Positions 27,435-36,110 of a stretch of 55,480 nucleotides of DNA are shown one piece after another; position 1 is the first letter of the stretch; the number at the start of each line of letters is the position of its first letter. This DNA comes from a virus. The stretch covers positions 1 through 55,480 of the IMG/VR virus record IMGVR_UViG_3300010368_000014; one strand, given 5' to 3'. A program made the translations under genes and the position numbers. The notes under the pieces were generated by a model that made no database searches, was not told where the DNA came from, and saw only the letters and a program-made list of their open reading frames with translations.

Positions 27435-28526
27435 ATGAACAAAACAGAAAAAATGTTAAAGGGGTATGGGTTTGATGATGTAACAATTATCCCTTATGCT
27501 GAAAACAGTATTAAATCAAGAGGTGAGATAGGGATCAATTTTAATGAGTTAATTTATGTATCTCCTATGGATAGCATCATTAATGATGCCAACATAGATT
27601 TCTTCAGGAACAGAGGTATCATAGTACCACAAGTACGTAATATGTGGAAAAATGATAAATTAGCTAATTCGGGCTATGTTACTTTTTCATTGTCAGAAGC
27701 TAAGAATTTAATTGACCATAAAGAATCAGATGAGTTTGAATATATGAGCAATCAATTAAAAAATAATAAAAAAGTTAATTTACTAATTGATATAGCAAAT
27801 GGCCATTTAACCGAATTATGGTCTGTTTGTTCGCAGATAAAGTCTTATTATAAGGATTATCTATATCTTATAATTGGTAATATTGCAAATCCTAATACAT
27901 ATAAACATATATGTGACATGGAAATAGCAGATGCAGTAAGAGTGGGAATTGGAGGTGGTTCAAGATGTCATACATCATCTAAAACTGCTATTCACTATCC
28001 AATTATTTCACTATTAAGTACAATCAAGGATATTAAAGATAAATATAATTATAAAGTTGATATTATAGCGGATGGTGGAATAAAAAATTCATCTGATATA
28101 ATTAAGTGTTTTTGTGCAGGTGCTGATAAAGTTATGATGGGAAGTGTATTTGCAAAGACTTTAGAGTCTGCTGGTAAAAAATTTTTTACTGATGAAGATA
28201 AATATATTTTACCAGTAATGGATGCCAAAATTGATGGTATTGATATTGATATGGTGGAAAGATACCGTAGTGGACAAACAATATATAGTGAATATAGAGG
28301 TATGTCAACTAAAGATGTACAAATAAAAGAGGGAAAAGCTGCACCAACTTACGAAGAAGGTTTTATTGAAAATATAAAAGTTGAATATATGTTAGATGAA
28401 CTTTTGATAGAAATTAATAACTCGTTAAGATCAGCTTTTTCTTATTGTAATGCGAGAACATTATCGGAATTTTATACAACTTCAATTTTCATACAAAATT
28501 TTAATAATAACCACAATAGTTTATGA
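27435..28526 (+). CDS. IMP dehydrogenase / GMP reductase-like enzyme (363 aa)
   Basis: A TIM-barrel enzyme of the IMPDH/GMPR family. The N-terminal GYGFDDVTIIP parallels the family's FDDVLLVP, with SPMDSI in place of the usual SPMD. The catalytic cysteine loop is GIGGGSRCHTS (~172-182), followed by the phosphate-binding IIADGGIKNSSD and GADKVMMGSVFA, and YRGMST near the end. No CBS pair is present, as in GMP reductases and minimal IMPDHs. It interconverts IMP with XMP or GMP using a nicotinamide cofactor, so it would shift the purine pool during infection. The two activities cannot be separated by eye. It is 2 bases after the methyltransferase and overlaps the nuclease gene by 4. Confidence 0.8.
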   Translation: MNKTEKMLKGYGFDDVTIIPYAENSIKSRGEIGINFNELIYVSPMDSIINDANIDFFRNRGIIVPQVRNMWKNDKLANSGYVTFSLSEAKNLIDHKESDEFEYMSNQLKNNKKVNLLIDIANGHLTELWSVCSQIKSYYKDYLYLIIGNIANPNTYKHICDMEIADAVRVGIGGGSRCHTSSKTAIHYPIISLLSTIKDIKDKYNYKVDIIADGGIKNSSDIIKCFCAGADKVMMGSVFAKTLESAGKKFFTDEDKYILPVMDAKIDGIDIDMVERYRSGQTIYSEYRGMSTKDVQIKEGKAAPTYEEGFIENIKVEYMLDELLIEINNSLRSAFSYCNARTLSEFYTTSIFIQNFNNNHNSL

Positions 28527-29341
28527 TAAAAAAAATATATCATAGTGCTGATTGGCAATATTGTGTCAGTCGTACTGAAAATTTTGACAATGCAGCTTCT
28601 CAATATTTTAAATTAATAGTAGAAGATATAAAAAAATATGGTTTAGATAATAAAGAAGTTTTACAAGTCATTGCAGGTGATATTTTTCATAATAAAATGA
28701 AATCTTCTGTACAAGATTTTCTAGCAATAAAAGATTTTCTACGAAAATGTGGTGAAATATCAGAGGTTATTGTAACGGTGGGGAATCATGATTATGACAT
28801 GAAAAATAAACAAAGAGGTGATATGTTGTCATTAGTTTTTAATAATTTTTTGATACCAAATGTCAATTATTATTTAAACAGTGAGATTATAGAGTATGAA
28901 AATTTAAGATTTTTTATTATATCTAACTATGATGACAATAAGTTTCCAGATAATTACTCTACAGATATAGAGAAGAAAGATAAATTTAAAATCGGTATAT
29001 ATCATGATACGCTAGTAGAGGCATCTAATTATGGTGACGCTGGTAGTTCAAAGTTTTTTAAGAACTCTCTATCATTAAAGAAATTTAATGGCTTAGATGC
29101 GCTTATAATGGGTGATATACACAAAAGACAAATATTATTATTATCTAATGGTGCAAAAGCGGTGTATAGTGGATCACCATATCAGCACCATTATGGTGAG
29201 AGTATAAATAATCATGGCTTAGTTGTTTGGGATATAGATAACGAAATTACCCCTCACTTTATAGACATCGAACCAAGACAACGATTTATAAAAGCAAATT
29301 TCATAAATAATAAACTAAAAGTTTTAAATGAAGAAATTTAA
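28523..29341 (+). CDS. Mre11/SbcD-like nuclease subunit (T4 gp47 type, 272 aa)
   Basis: A calcineurin-like phosphoesterase. Motifs: HSADWQ (7-12), AGDIFH (51-56), VGNHDYD (86-92), YHDTLVEA and MGDIHKRQ (in the C-terminal half). The first motif is normally DxH; here the histidine position is glutamine, Q12. With its Rad50 partner it would process DNA ends for recombination-dependent replication. The protein ends soon after the phosphoesterase core and lacks the usual C-terminal Rad50-binding part. A segment of that kind appears at the N-terminus of the next protein. The stop overlaps the next start by 14 bases in the +1 frame. Confidence 0.8.
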   Translation: MIKKIYHSADWQYCVSRTENFDNAASQYFKLIVEDIKKYGLDNKEVLQVIAGDIFHNKMKSSVQDFLAIKDFLRKCGEISEVIVTVGNHDYDMKNKQRGDMLSLVFNNFLIPNVNYYLNSEIIEYENLRFFIISNYDDNKFPDNYSTDIEKKDKFKIGIYHDTLVEASNYGDAGSSKFFKNSLSLKKFNGLDALIMGDIHKRQILLLSNGAKAVYSGSPYQHHYGESINNHGLVVWDIDNEITPHFIDIEPRQRFIKANFINNKLKVLNEEI

Positions 29342-31880
29342 TAAAGAAGACCGTTTTAAATTATATGTTAATGGTACGTTAACAAAAAATGAGTTAAATA
29401 TACAATTACACGAGTCGGCTAAAATTCTAGGTGTCCCTATTGAAAACATCCAAATTTTTTCTACTGGCAATGAAATGGAAATTATAAGTGAAGTTATAGA
29501 AGATAAACTTTCTAGTGTAACGGGCTTACATAATTTATATGAAGAGTGGTTAAATAAATGTACTGATGTAGAAAAAGAAGAATTTTATAAAATTGACCAA
29601 AAAGTAAATATTAAATTTGAAGAAAAAACAAATAAGTCAAATTATAAAATTTTATATGTAAGGGGTAAAAATATAAGATCATTTGGTGAGTTTCAATTTA
29701 ATTTCTTTGAATACAGTGATTTATTATTAATTAATTCTACTCCGCAAAACTATGGAGGTAAAACTAATTTTTTCAAGTTATTTGATATACTTTTATGGGG
29801 TAAATGTCGAAAAACAGATGAATGGGCAAAATTAGATGAAACAGTTAATATTTTTGCTAATAAAAATGACACATATTTTATTGAAGGTATTGTTGAGGTA
29901 TGTGACAAAAGTTATTTTTTAAGAAGAGACTATTTTGTTAATAAGGCGGGAACAGTATCTCATAAATTTAAATTGTATCTCATAACGGATGAAAAAACAG
30001 CTAATTCTTTTATTGAAATAGAAAATGATAATGTTTATTTTCATAACAAAGATAATCATAATCGCTCTATGGATGGACATTGGGCAATTAATCTCACTGA
30101 GGAAACTGCCCATGAATCACTTAAAGTTTATCAGAGGGAAATAGGAGATATAGAGGAAAATTTAAAAATTTCACATTTTAATGCTGAAAACATCTATGAA
30201 TTATTAATGACAAAACCATCTGAAAGAACTAGAAATTTCTTTAACTTGTTTGGTGGTGATTTTTTCACTAAGAAAAAGGAAGAAGCAAAAGTTTTACATA
30301 AGTCATTTCTCACTAATTCTAAAATTAAAACATATGATCCATCAGTTATTTTACAATCTATTGATGATTTAGGTATAGAAATGGTAGAGTTAAATAGTAA
30401 TTTAGATTTAATATTAATTGAAAAAGAGCGAGTTGAACAAACAATTAATCAACTTAATATTAATACCGAAACTTTAAAAGAAAGTTTAAAAAAAATACCT
30501 CAAAGCCCGACTGATATTTTTTATTTAAAGTCTGAACTTGAAAGCTTAGAAAAAATAAAAGTAAATTATGCAGGAAAAATTAAAGAATGTACATATGATT
30601 TAAGTTTTGAAGAAAAAATTAGCACTATAAAAACTCAGCTTTCAGAGTTAAACCATAAATATAATGAGGAACTTATTGAATTGAGGGTAAAAATCATAGA
30701 AGTGGAAGGAACAGGTTTATCCAACTATAAAGCCTATGTCGATTTACACGATACATATAAAACAAAATCTTCATTAATAGAAAATTTTATTAAAGAGAAG
30801 GAGGTTATTTTAAAAGAATTAGATAATATAGGAACAAATTTAATTTGTGGGAAATGTGGTCAACCTGTAAAAAATAGGAACGAAGAAAAAAATACATTAA
30901 ATAAAAGATTGCAGGAAATAATAGAGGAACTAGAATCATGTGATACAAACCCCCTATTAAATAAACTTAAAATTCTTGAGAGTAATTTCAACGCAAGAAA
31001 AAATAATGCATTAATTCAATATAAAAAAAATGAGAGTGAAAACAAATCATTACATGATATAAATAAAAAAGAATTAGAGCAAGAAATTATTTCACTAGAA
31101 TCGCAAAAAGAAATCTTTCAATTTAATGAAACAATAATTGCACAAATTGAAACTGTTGATTTAAAAATTTCTAATGTAACCGAGAAAATTGTTTTATTTA
31201 ATACTCATATAGCTGATATAAAACATAATGAAAATGTTCAAGCACAAATTAGCTTATTAAAAGAAAAAGAATCTTTGGAAAAATCTAATTTAGTTCTTAT
31301 AACAAGAAATTATGATGTATTAAAAAGTACTCAACAAATTAAAAGAGATCAAATTGCTCACCAAAAAGCAATATTAGAACAAATAAAAGGTGATATTATA
31401 ATTGATAAGGCATTTAAATTATATGTCGAGGCACATGATAAAGATGGAATCATAAATAATTTAATGCTTAACTATATAGGTGTTATTAATGAAGAGTTAG
31501 ATGTGATCATGGGTGATTTACCATTTAAATGTTATGTGGTACTTGAGAAGGGCATAATAGATTATATTATAGAAAATAATGAAACTAAATATAATTTAAA
31601 AAATGGGTCTGGTATGGAAAAATGTGCATCTATGTTAGCATTAAATTTAGTTCAAATTAATTTTTCTAAAATAAATATACCTAATTACATAAGAATTGAC
31701 GAAATTTTTGGGCCAATTGGAGGAGAAAATATCGAAATTATCTTAAAAATCTTAGAGAGATATAAATCAGTTTTTGAAAAATGTTTTATAATTTCACATC
31801 GTGAAGATATAAAAGATGCTTTTTTAAATGCCGAAGTTTTAACTATTAAAAAAGAAGGAAAAATAAGTAAATTATGTTAG
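29328..31880 (+). CDS. Rad50/SbcC-like ATPase subunit (T4 gp46 type, 850 aa)
   Basis: The ATPase head begins near residue 107 (YKILYVRGKNIRSFGEFQF), with a Walker A ending NYGGKT (141-146). Long coiled coils flank a CGKCGQP zinc hook (~508). The C-terminal head has NGSGMEKCASMLALNL in the signature position (SGGE in the family) and Walker B YIRIDEIFG, followed by a FIISHRED H-loop. The first ~105 residues are extra relative to T4 gp46 and look like an Mre11 C-terminal domain (DRFKLYVNGTLTKNELN). With the upstream nuclease it forms the ATP-driven end-processing complex. Confidence 0.85.
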   Translation: MKKFNKEDRFKLYVNGTLTKNELNIQLHESAKILGVPIENIQIFSTGNEMEIISEVIEDKLSSVTGLHNLYEEWLNKCTDVEKEEFYKIDQKVNIKFEEKTNKSNYKILYVRGKNIRSFGEFQFNFFEYSDLLLINSTPQNYGGKTNFFKLFDILLWGKCRKTDEWAKLDETVNIFANKNDTYFIEGIVEVCDKSYFLRRDYFVNKAGTVSHKFKLYLITDEKTANSFIEIENDNVYFHNKDNHNRSMDGHWAINLTEETAHESLKVYQREIGDIEENLKISHFNAENIYELLMTKPSERTRNFFNLFGGDFFTKKKEEAKVLHKSFLTNSKIKTYDPSVILQSIDDLGIEMVELNSNLDLILIEKERVEQTINQLNINTETLKESLKKIPQSPTDIFYLKSELESLEKIKVNYAGKIKECTYDLSFEEKISTIKTQLSELNHKYNEELIELRVKIIEVEGTGLSNYKAYVDLHDTYKTKSSLIENFIKEKEVILKELDNIGTNLICGKCGQPVKNRNEEKNTLNKRLQEIIEELESCDTNPLLNKLKILESNFNARKNNALIQYKKNESENKSLHDINKKELEQEIISLESQKEIFQFNETIIAQIETVDLKISNVTEKIVLFNTHIADIKHNENVQAQISLLKEKESLEKSNLVLITRNYDVLKSTQQIKRDQIAHQKAILEQIKGDIIIDKAFKLYVEAHDKDGIINNLMLNYIGVINEELDVIMGDLPFKCYVVLEKGIIDYIIENNETKYNLKNGSGMEKCASMLALNLVQINFSKINIPNYIRIDEIFGPIGGENIEIILKILERYKSVFEKCFIISHREDIKDAFLNAEVLTIKKEGKISKLC

Positions 31881-32944
31881 AGGAAAACAGATTTTTATAT
31901 GACCACGTAGGGCAGTATTACAAACCTATGAAATTATCAGAGCAAATGGATCACTTAATCATGTATTTAAATACTAAAAATTTAAAATATAGAAATGATC
32001 TGGTTTTTGCAAATTATAAATTAATAAAAAAATGTGTAATTAATATTTCACGTAACTGGAATTTAAAAGATGATCAACAACATGACATGTTTTTTTATGC
32101 TGTTGAGAGCGCATTAAAATCGTTAGACAGGTACACTATTGGAAGAGGCACTACAACTGTTCCTAGTTGGATAAATACTTGCGTAATGAATGATCTTTAT
32201 GCCTTATTAAAAAGAAGTTATACCGAAAGAGGTAATTTAAATATAATTGATGTAAGCCCTTCCTATAAGGATAACATAATTAATGATAGGAAAATTTATA
32301 ATCAAGTCATAAAAACAAATGAAGTCCCCATAAAAAATATAAAATACAATGTGGGAGGAGAAGAGCTTGTTTATAGGGGTACTAATGACATATCTTTTTT
32401 TTCTATTGATGAGTTAGAACATTTTGATTTATGTGATAATACGGACGTAGAAACAGAATTGAATAATGAATTATTAGAAATTATAAAAGACATTCTTTCT
32501 AAGCGCGAATTTTTAATTTTTAAAAATATAGCTTTAGGTATACGTACAAAAAAAGATATTATATATGAAATTCCACCTTTGAACAGTCAAGAACTTGAAA
32601 AACTTGAAAACCGAGGAAAAAACGAGATTATTATAAATAATAAATTAATAGAAGTAATATGGAGTAAGTTTTACAAGGGAGAAAAAGAATCTGTTAAAAA
32701 TGGTACATATGTATTTTCTTCCTCAGAACTCACAGAAGTTATTTATAATGGGAAAGATGTAAAACCAAGATTTATTAATTCTAAATATTTATATAATATA
32801 AAACTTGATAATGAAGGTTATTCAATAAGTGGAATGAGTGCAGGAATTATATATAATGAAGCATTGACAAAACTTCGAAATTTTTTAATTAAAAATAAAA
32901 TAAAAAATATAACAGATTATGCAGACAAATTTACAAAAGTATAG
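31874..32944 (+). CDS. Second sigma-70-like factor (356 aa)
   Basis: Residues ~20-110 resemble sigma region 2: LVFANYKLIKKCVINISRNW, then DMFFYAVESALKSLDRYTIG and VPSWINTCVMNDLYALLKRS, the last being the -10-binding helix area. The C-terminal part has ILSKREFLIFKNIALGI (~205-222) and finally SAGIIYNEALTKLRNFL (~323-339), like a region 4 split by an insertion of about 100 residues. In T4 the late sigma gene 55 lies in the same part of the genome as 46 and 47, so synteny favours a gp55 role. It overlaps the Rad50-like gene by 7 bases. It competes for that role with the protein at 8624-9649. Confidence 0.55.
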   Translation: MLEENRFLYDHVGQYYKPMKLSEQMDHLIMYLNTKNLKYRNDLVFANYKLIKKCVINISRNWNLKDDQQHDMFFYAVESALKSLDRYTIGRGTTTVPSWINTCVMNDLYALLKRSYTERGNLNIIDVSPSYKDNIINDRKIYNQVIKTNEVPIKNIKYNVGGEELVYRGTNDISFFSIDELEHFDLCDNTDVETELNNELLEIIKDILSKREFLIFKNIALGIRTKKDIIYEIPPLNSQELEKLENRGKNEIIINNKLIEVIWSKFYKGEKESVKNGTYVFSSSELTEVIYNGKDVKPRFINSKYLYNIKLDNEGYSISGMSAGIIYNEALTKLRNFLIKNKIKNITDYADKFTKV

Positions 32945-33194
32945 TTCATATATTATGATTGGGCTTGCTTTACTATTACTTTTGGTATTATCTAATAAAT
33001 GTAGTTTAAAAACACAGCTCATGTTAGAAAAAAAATCTAGAGAAGCTGATAAAAAAGAATTCATGTTAAAATTATCTAATATTGATTCTCTTTTCTTAAA
33101 TGAAAAAAAAGAAATTCTTTTACTAGAAAAGGAATTTGATAATCCAAATACAACTCTAGAAGAATTAAAAAAAAGGTTAAATGAAAATAACTAG
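32919..33194 (+). CDS. Single-pass membrane protein with a coiled coil (91 aa)
   Basis: One N-terminal membrane helix (YIMIGLALLLLLVLSNKC, ~11-28), then a charged helical region likely to form a coiled coil (LEKKSREADKKEFMLKLSNI and KKEILLLEKEFDN). This N-in, helix-out plan with a periplasmic coil is also that of inner-membrane spanins, but no outer-membrane partner lipoprotein is visible next to it. It overlaps the sigma gene by 26 bases and the next membrane gene by 14. Function open; a lysis or envelope role is a guess. Confidence 0.55.
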   Translation: MQTNLQKYSSYIMIGLALLLLLVLSNKCSLKTQLMLEKKSREADKKEFMLKLSNIDSLFLNEKKEILLLEKEFDNPNTTLEELKKRLNENN

Positions 33195-33987
33195 AGGCAC
33201 ATTAATTGCAGTAACAGTTGCTTGTTTAGTTCTATTTTATTTGGGATTAGGTATTACAAGTGTTTTTCACAGTATTTATTTTTGGCATATTTTTAATGAA
33301 CAGTTTTATGCTTATTTACTAGCCATAGGTGTTTTTTTAGGAATTGCATCGGTATTGCTACTAACGTTCTTGAAAATAGGTACTAATTTTACCAAAGCAA
33401 TGATCTTCTTTCCCACCTTATTTGCAGAAATATGTGGGAATGTTTTTTATCAATATATAAAAATTGATATTGCTTCTTTAGATTATCAGGCATATTTAGA
33501 ACTTATGACTCCATTACTTAACTTTTTTAAAATAATGGAAGATGCTGAATTTAGCTCTTATTTAAAAAGTATGACAGCAGTTATATTTGGATTATGGATA
33601 CCGATTGTTCACTTAGGAGTATTTTGGGGTCTTATGAGCATAATTAAAGAAGTAGACGTTTTTAATGAAAGTGAACAATCTGATGTAGATGTTAATTCTA
33701 ATCAAGACGAGATTATTAAAAATGATGAACCTATTGTAGAAGATAAAACCATATCTTTAGATGAAGTGATTATTGAAAATCAAAAAGTTATTATCCCACT
33801 TGAAGAAAAAGAAGAGGAGATTCTAATATCTGATAATAAAGCTGATTTAACAAAAGAAGTTTTATTACCTATACTATCCGAAGATTTGTCTAATACTGAA
33901 ATTAGCGATGTGACATATGAAAACAAGATAATATTAAAAGATACAGATAGTTCTGTTAAAAAAGGAAAAAGAACTATTAGAGAATAA
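33181..33987 (+). CDS. Multi-pass membrane protein with an acidic tail (268 aa)
   Basis: About four membrane helices in the first 155 residues: GTLIAVTVACLVLFYLGLGI, YAYLLAIGVFLGIASVLLLT, FFPTLFAEICGNVFYQYI and MTAVIFGLWIPIVHLGVFW. The C-terminal ~110 residues are acidic, low-complexity and end in KKGKRTIRE. No family recognised. It overlaps the single-pass membrane gene by 14 bases, so the pair is co-expressed with the recombination genes. After its stop a late-type box opens the next region. Possible roles are a holin-like, superinfection-exclusion or membrane-remodelling function; none is supported by motif. Confidence 0.5.
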   Translation: MKITRGTLIAVTVACLVLFYLGLGITSVFHSIYFWHIFNEQFYAYLLAIGVFLGIASVLLLTFLKIGTNFTKAMIFFPTLFAEICGNVFYQYIKIDIASLDYQAYLELMTPLLNFFKIMEDAEFSSYLKSMTAVIFGLWIPIVHLGVFWGLMSIIKEVDVFNESEQSDVDVNSNQDEIIKNDEPIVEDKTISLDEVIIENQKVIIPLEEKEEEILISDNKADLTKEVLLPILSEDLSNTEISDVTYENKIILKDTDSSVKKGKRTIRE

Positions 33988-34000
33988 AATATTAATTTTA

Positions 34001-34009
34001 CTATTTATA
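34001..34009 (+). promoter_or_regulatory. Putative late promoter box CTATTTATA
   Basis: CTATTTATA followed by GATAATG. It precedes a 107-base leader rather than a long gene directly; the first long gene starts at 34116. The ATG 4 bases later opens only a 21-residue frame (34014-34079). Confidence 0.55.
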
Positions 34010-34015
34010 GATAAT

Positions 34016-34099
34016 GCAAGAACAATTTCTGTTTTTTATACTTATCATTTGTGCAGACGGGAAAATTGGCTATAGGTAAAAAAATGGGTTGTTCTTGCT
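34016..34099 (+). ncRNA. Possible structured leader or small RNA
   Basis: GCAAGAACAA (34016-34025) is the exact reverse complement of TTGTTCTTGC (34090-34099). Inside it TTTTTTA (34030-34036) can pair with TAAAAAA (34078-34084), so the 84 bases can fold into a long stem with a ~40-base head. A TTTT tract follows at 34100. It lies between a late box and the 114-residue gene. The span also codes for a 21-residue peptide, MQEQFLFFILIICADGKIGY plus R, so a leader peptide is the alternative. Confidence 0.35.
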
Positions 34100-34115
34100 T
34101 TTAACATAAAAATAT

Positions 34116-34460
34116 ATGACGTTTTTCATATCTGAAGAGGTATTAACATTACCTAATGATAATGATTTTTTAAATGATGCTAAAACAAATATTATTGAGT
34201 TAGCAGGTTCTTTGTCAGTAAGCTTTGACGATATTACTTACGATTATGAAAATAATATGTTTCAATGGTCAGGTTCGTTTGGTGATAAAATTAAGTGGTT
34301 ATTTACTATGGGAAAAGGCAACAGTGGGTTTTATTTAGAAAATGCTTCCATGTTAAGATTAGAACCTACTGTATTACAAGCTTTATTAAAACTACAAGGA
34401 TATTTTAATGTTGGATTCACTAAAGCTGTAAATGAAAAACTAGCAAAAAAAGATTTTTAA
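34116..34460 (+). CDS. Small hypothetical protein (114 aa)
   Basis: Not recognised. A soluble protein with a central tryptophan-containing strand segment (FQWSGSFGDKIKWLFTMG) and a helical C-terminus (TVLQALLKLQGYFNVGF). It is the first gene behind the late box at 34001 and the possible structured leader, and is 10 bases from the acidic gene that follows. Late-type control suggests a head or tail component. No further assignment is possible. Confidence 0.55.
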   Translation: MTFFISEEVLTLPNDNDFLNDAKTNIIELAGSLSVSFDDITYDYENNMFQWSGSFGDKIKWLFTMGKGNSGFYLENASMLRLEPTVLQALLKLQGYFNVGFTKAVNEKLAKKDF

Positions 34461-34470
34461 TAAAAAACAT

Positions 34471-35229
34471 ATGAATAATAATAACACAAGCCCAGAAATA
34501 TTGGAAATTAAGGCAGAGATGTCTGAAAATGATTCAGGTGCTTATGAAACTCCATTGGTACTAGAAGATGACTATATAGAATTGACCACAGAGCAATTTG
34601 AAAAAATGGTGATCGAGAAATTAATGGAATCACAAGTCTATTCAGTTGCTGCTGATTTAACAAATAAATACATAAAGTCTAGTAAAACTAAGGCTAAAAA
34701 ACCAGCTAAAAGTGGTTATTTCTTTCCTAAGTCAGATAGCAGTAATCCTCACAATACTGAGGATATGGAAGTTGAAAGAGGGAATAATGGTCTTGATTCT
34801 ATGGAATCCGCAGTTGATGGTGATGCCATAGGAGAATCAAAAAAAGAACAGATATTGGCCACTGATAAAGAAACTGGTAATTCAGTGGAAGGGGTTGGAA
34901 AAGAATTGGTTAAAGACAATGATAACCGAGCAAAAGAAACTTCAAAAGATGATGTTACACAAGTTGGAGACAACCCAATTAAACTTTCTGAAAACATAAA
35001 AAAATATGTTTTAAAAGATAAGAGCTATTTAAATGAAGAATCTTTAGAGCGTATTTTAGAAAAATATCAATCTAAAATGAAGGGGAGTGTGTTTATCATC
35101 CAAGATGGGCATGATAATGTCTACAAGATAGACTGGTCGCAAAATAAAGCTGAAATACTTGAAAAACACGATATAAATCATTACGCCAAACAAATAGCGT
35201 TACAAGAAAGATTATTTAAATTATTTTAA
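34471..35229 (+). CDS. Acidic, low-complexity protein, possible prohead core or scaffold part (252 aa)
   Basis: It begins with an Asn-rich acidic stretch, has a basic patch (SSKTKAKKPAKSGYFFPK, ~70-88), a long charged disordered middle (~90-170) and a folded helical C-terminus (SLERILEKYQSKMKGSVFII). T4-like prohead core proteins have such charged, helical make-up, but so do other proteins. It is in a run with the 114- and 89-residue genes under a late box. Function is therefore only suggested by composition and context. Confidence 0.45.
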   Translation: MNNNNTSPEILEIKAEMSENDSGAYETPLVLEDDYIELTTEQFEKMVIEKLMESQVYSVAADLTNKYIKSSKTKAKKPAKSGYFFPKSDSSNPHNTEDMEVERGNNGLDSMESAVDGDAIGESKKEQILATDKETGNSVEGVGKELVKDNDNRAKETSKDDVTQVGDNPIKLSENIKKYVLKDKSYLNEESLERILEKYQSKMKGSVFIIQDGHDNVYKIDWSQNKAEILEKHDINHYAKQIALQERLFKLF

Positions 35230-35230
35230 C

Positions 35231-35500
35231 ATGGATGTATATAATGTCAGGTCATACAATGGAGGTTTAATTTTACAAATTTTTAATGAAAATGGTACTT
35301 TTTATTATTTTGATGCTACTCGTAAGGAAATCATAAGCAGTAATAGTCCTTCTATTAGAAATTTAGTTTTAGATGATCTAATAATAGATTGTGCATCTAT
35401 ATGTCTTACTTTTGAGATTGATTGTGTAGATGGAGCATTATTAACAAATGCTGCCTTTTGCTTGGTTACAAATGGGGGTGATCCAATAGTAGGAAATTAA
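35231..35500 (+). CDS. Small hypothetical protein (89 aa)
   Basis: Not recognised. A beta-rich protein with four cysteines in the C-terminal half (DCASICLTFEIDCVDG and AFCLVTN). The cysteine-strand pattern recalls the virion protein at 47907-48299 (NCAKICIRSCELFD); the resemblance is limited to the C-A-x-I-C core. The ATG lies one base after the upstream stop. It converges with a minus-strand membrane gene with a 4-base overlap. Confidence 0.5.
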   Translation: MDVYNVRSYNGGLILQIFNENGTFYYFDATRKEIISSNSPSIRNLVLDDLIIDCASICLTFEIDCVDGALLTNAAFCLVTNGGDPIVGN

Positions 35501-35862
35501 GATTTTTTTTCATCGTTGTTAATGGCAGAGAGTTCATTTAAAAGAACCGCTGCCATTTCATTTTTCCAATTATCTGATTTGTAATAAATCATTTGCTGTA
35601 AACTGTTTATGAATAAAGATACTGCTCCCGATAAGCTACCACTAGCTATATAGGATAATAATGTATATTGAAATTCAATATTATGAATAGGTGTTCCAGT
35701 GAAATGCAGAAAAATTCCTACCCAAAAACCAGTACATAGTGGACAAATAAATAATAACCCAAAAAAATTAGGTGATATTTTTTTAAAAAAATCTCTGAAT
35801 CCTTGAAAAATAGAGCTATTTGTTATTATGATAGTAATAGCATAACAAATTAATAATATCAT
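35497..35862 (-). CDS. DUF1360-like membrane protein (121 aa)
   Basis: Two or three membrane helices (ILLICYAITIIITNSSIF, FFGLLFICPLCTGFWVGIFL, ASGSLSGAVSLFINSL). The CPLCTGFWVG motif in the second helix is like that of the DUF1360 family of small membrane proteins found in phages and bacteria. Its biochemical role is unknown. It overlaps the upstream minus-strand gene by 4 bases and is the last gene of a four-gene minus cluster (36950 to 35497). The family assignment rests on the one motif and the hydrophobic profile. Confidence 0.5.
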   Translation of the reverse strand: MILLICYAITIIITNSSIFQGFRDFFKKISPNFFGLLFICPLCTGFWVGIFLHFTGTPIHNIEFQYTLLSYIASGSLSGAVSLFINSLQQMIYYKSDNWKNEMAAVLLNELSAINNDEKKS

Positions 35863-36110
35863 TGTACTAAATTTATTGCACCTTGAAATCTTGTTTCTCC
35901 TATAATAATAGTAACTTCCTCTGAATTTTTATCAATAATGTGATAATTTTCTTTTAAAAGTTTCATTTCATTCATAAGAAAATTTATTTTTTCTTCTAGT
36001 GTATTTGGCTCATCAAAAGTTTTTTTGTTTTTATCCATGTACTCAAAAAGACTTTCATTTTTTGTTGAAACTCTTTCTAAAAGTTTACTGGTATCATGAT
36101 TTGGTTGCAT
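35859..36110 (-). CDS. Small charged helical protein (83 aa)
   Basis: Not recognised. Highly charged and helical, probably a coiled coil in the middle (EEKINFLMNEMKLLKENYHI), with a short hydrophobic C-terminus. It overlaps the next gene by 4 bases and its upstream neighbour by 17 bases in the minus-strand cluster, which supports its being translated. No signal peptide or enzymatic motif. Confidence 0.5.
   Translation of the reverse strand: MQPNHDTSKLLERVSTKNESLFEYMDKNKKTFDEPNTLEEKINFLMNEMKLLKENYHIIDKNSEEVTIIIGETRFQGAINLVQ

Noticed and set aside
34040-34105. tRNA-like stretch in the 34 kb leader (a GCAGACGGGAAAATTGGC segment resembles a tRNA 5' half)
   Set aside because: No T-arm with GTTCGA and no matching acceptor stem can be formed; the outer inverted repeat does not fit tRNA geometry.
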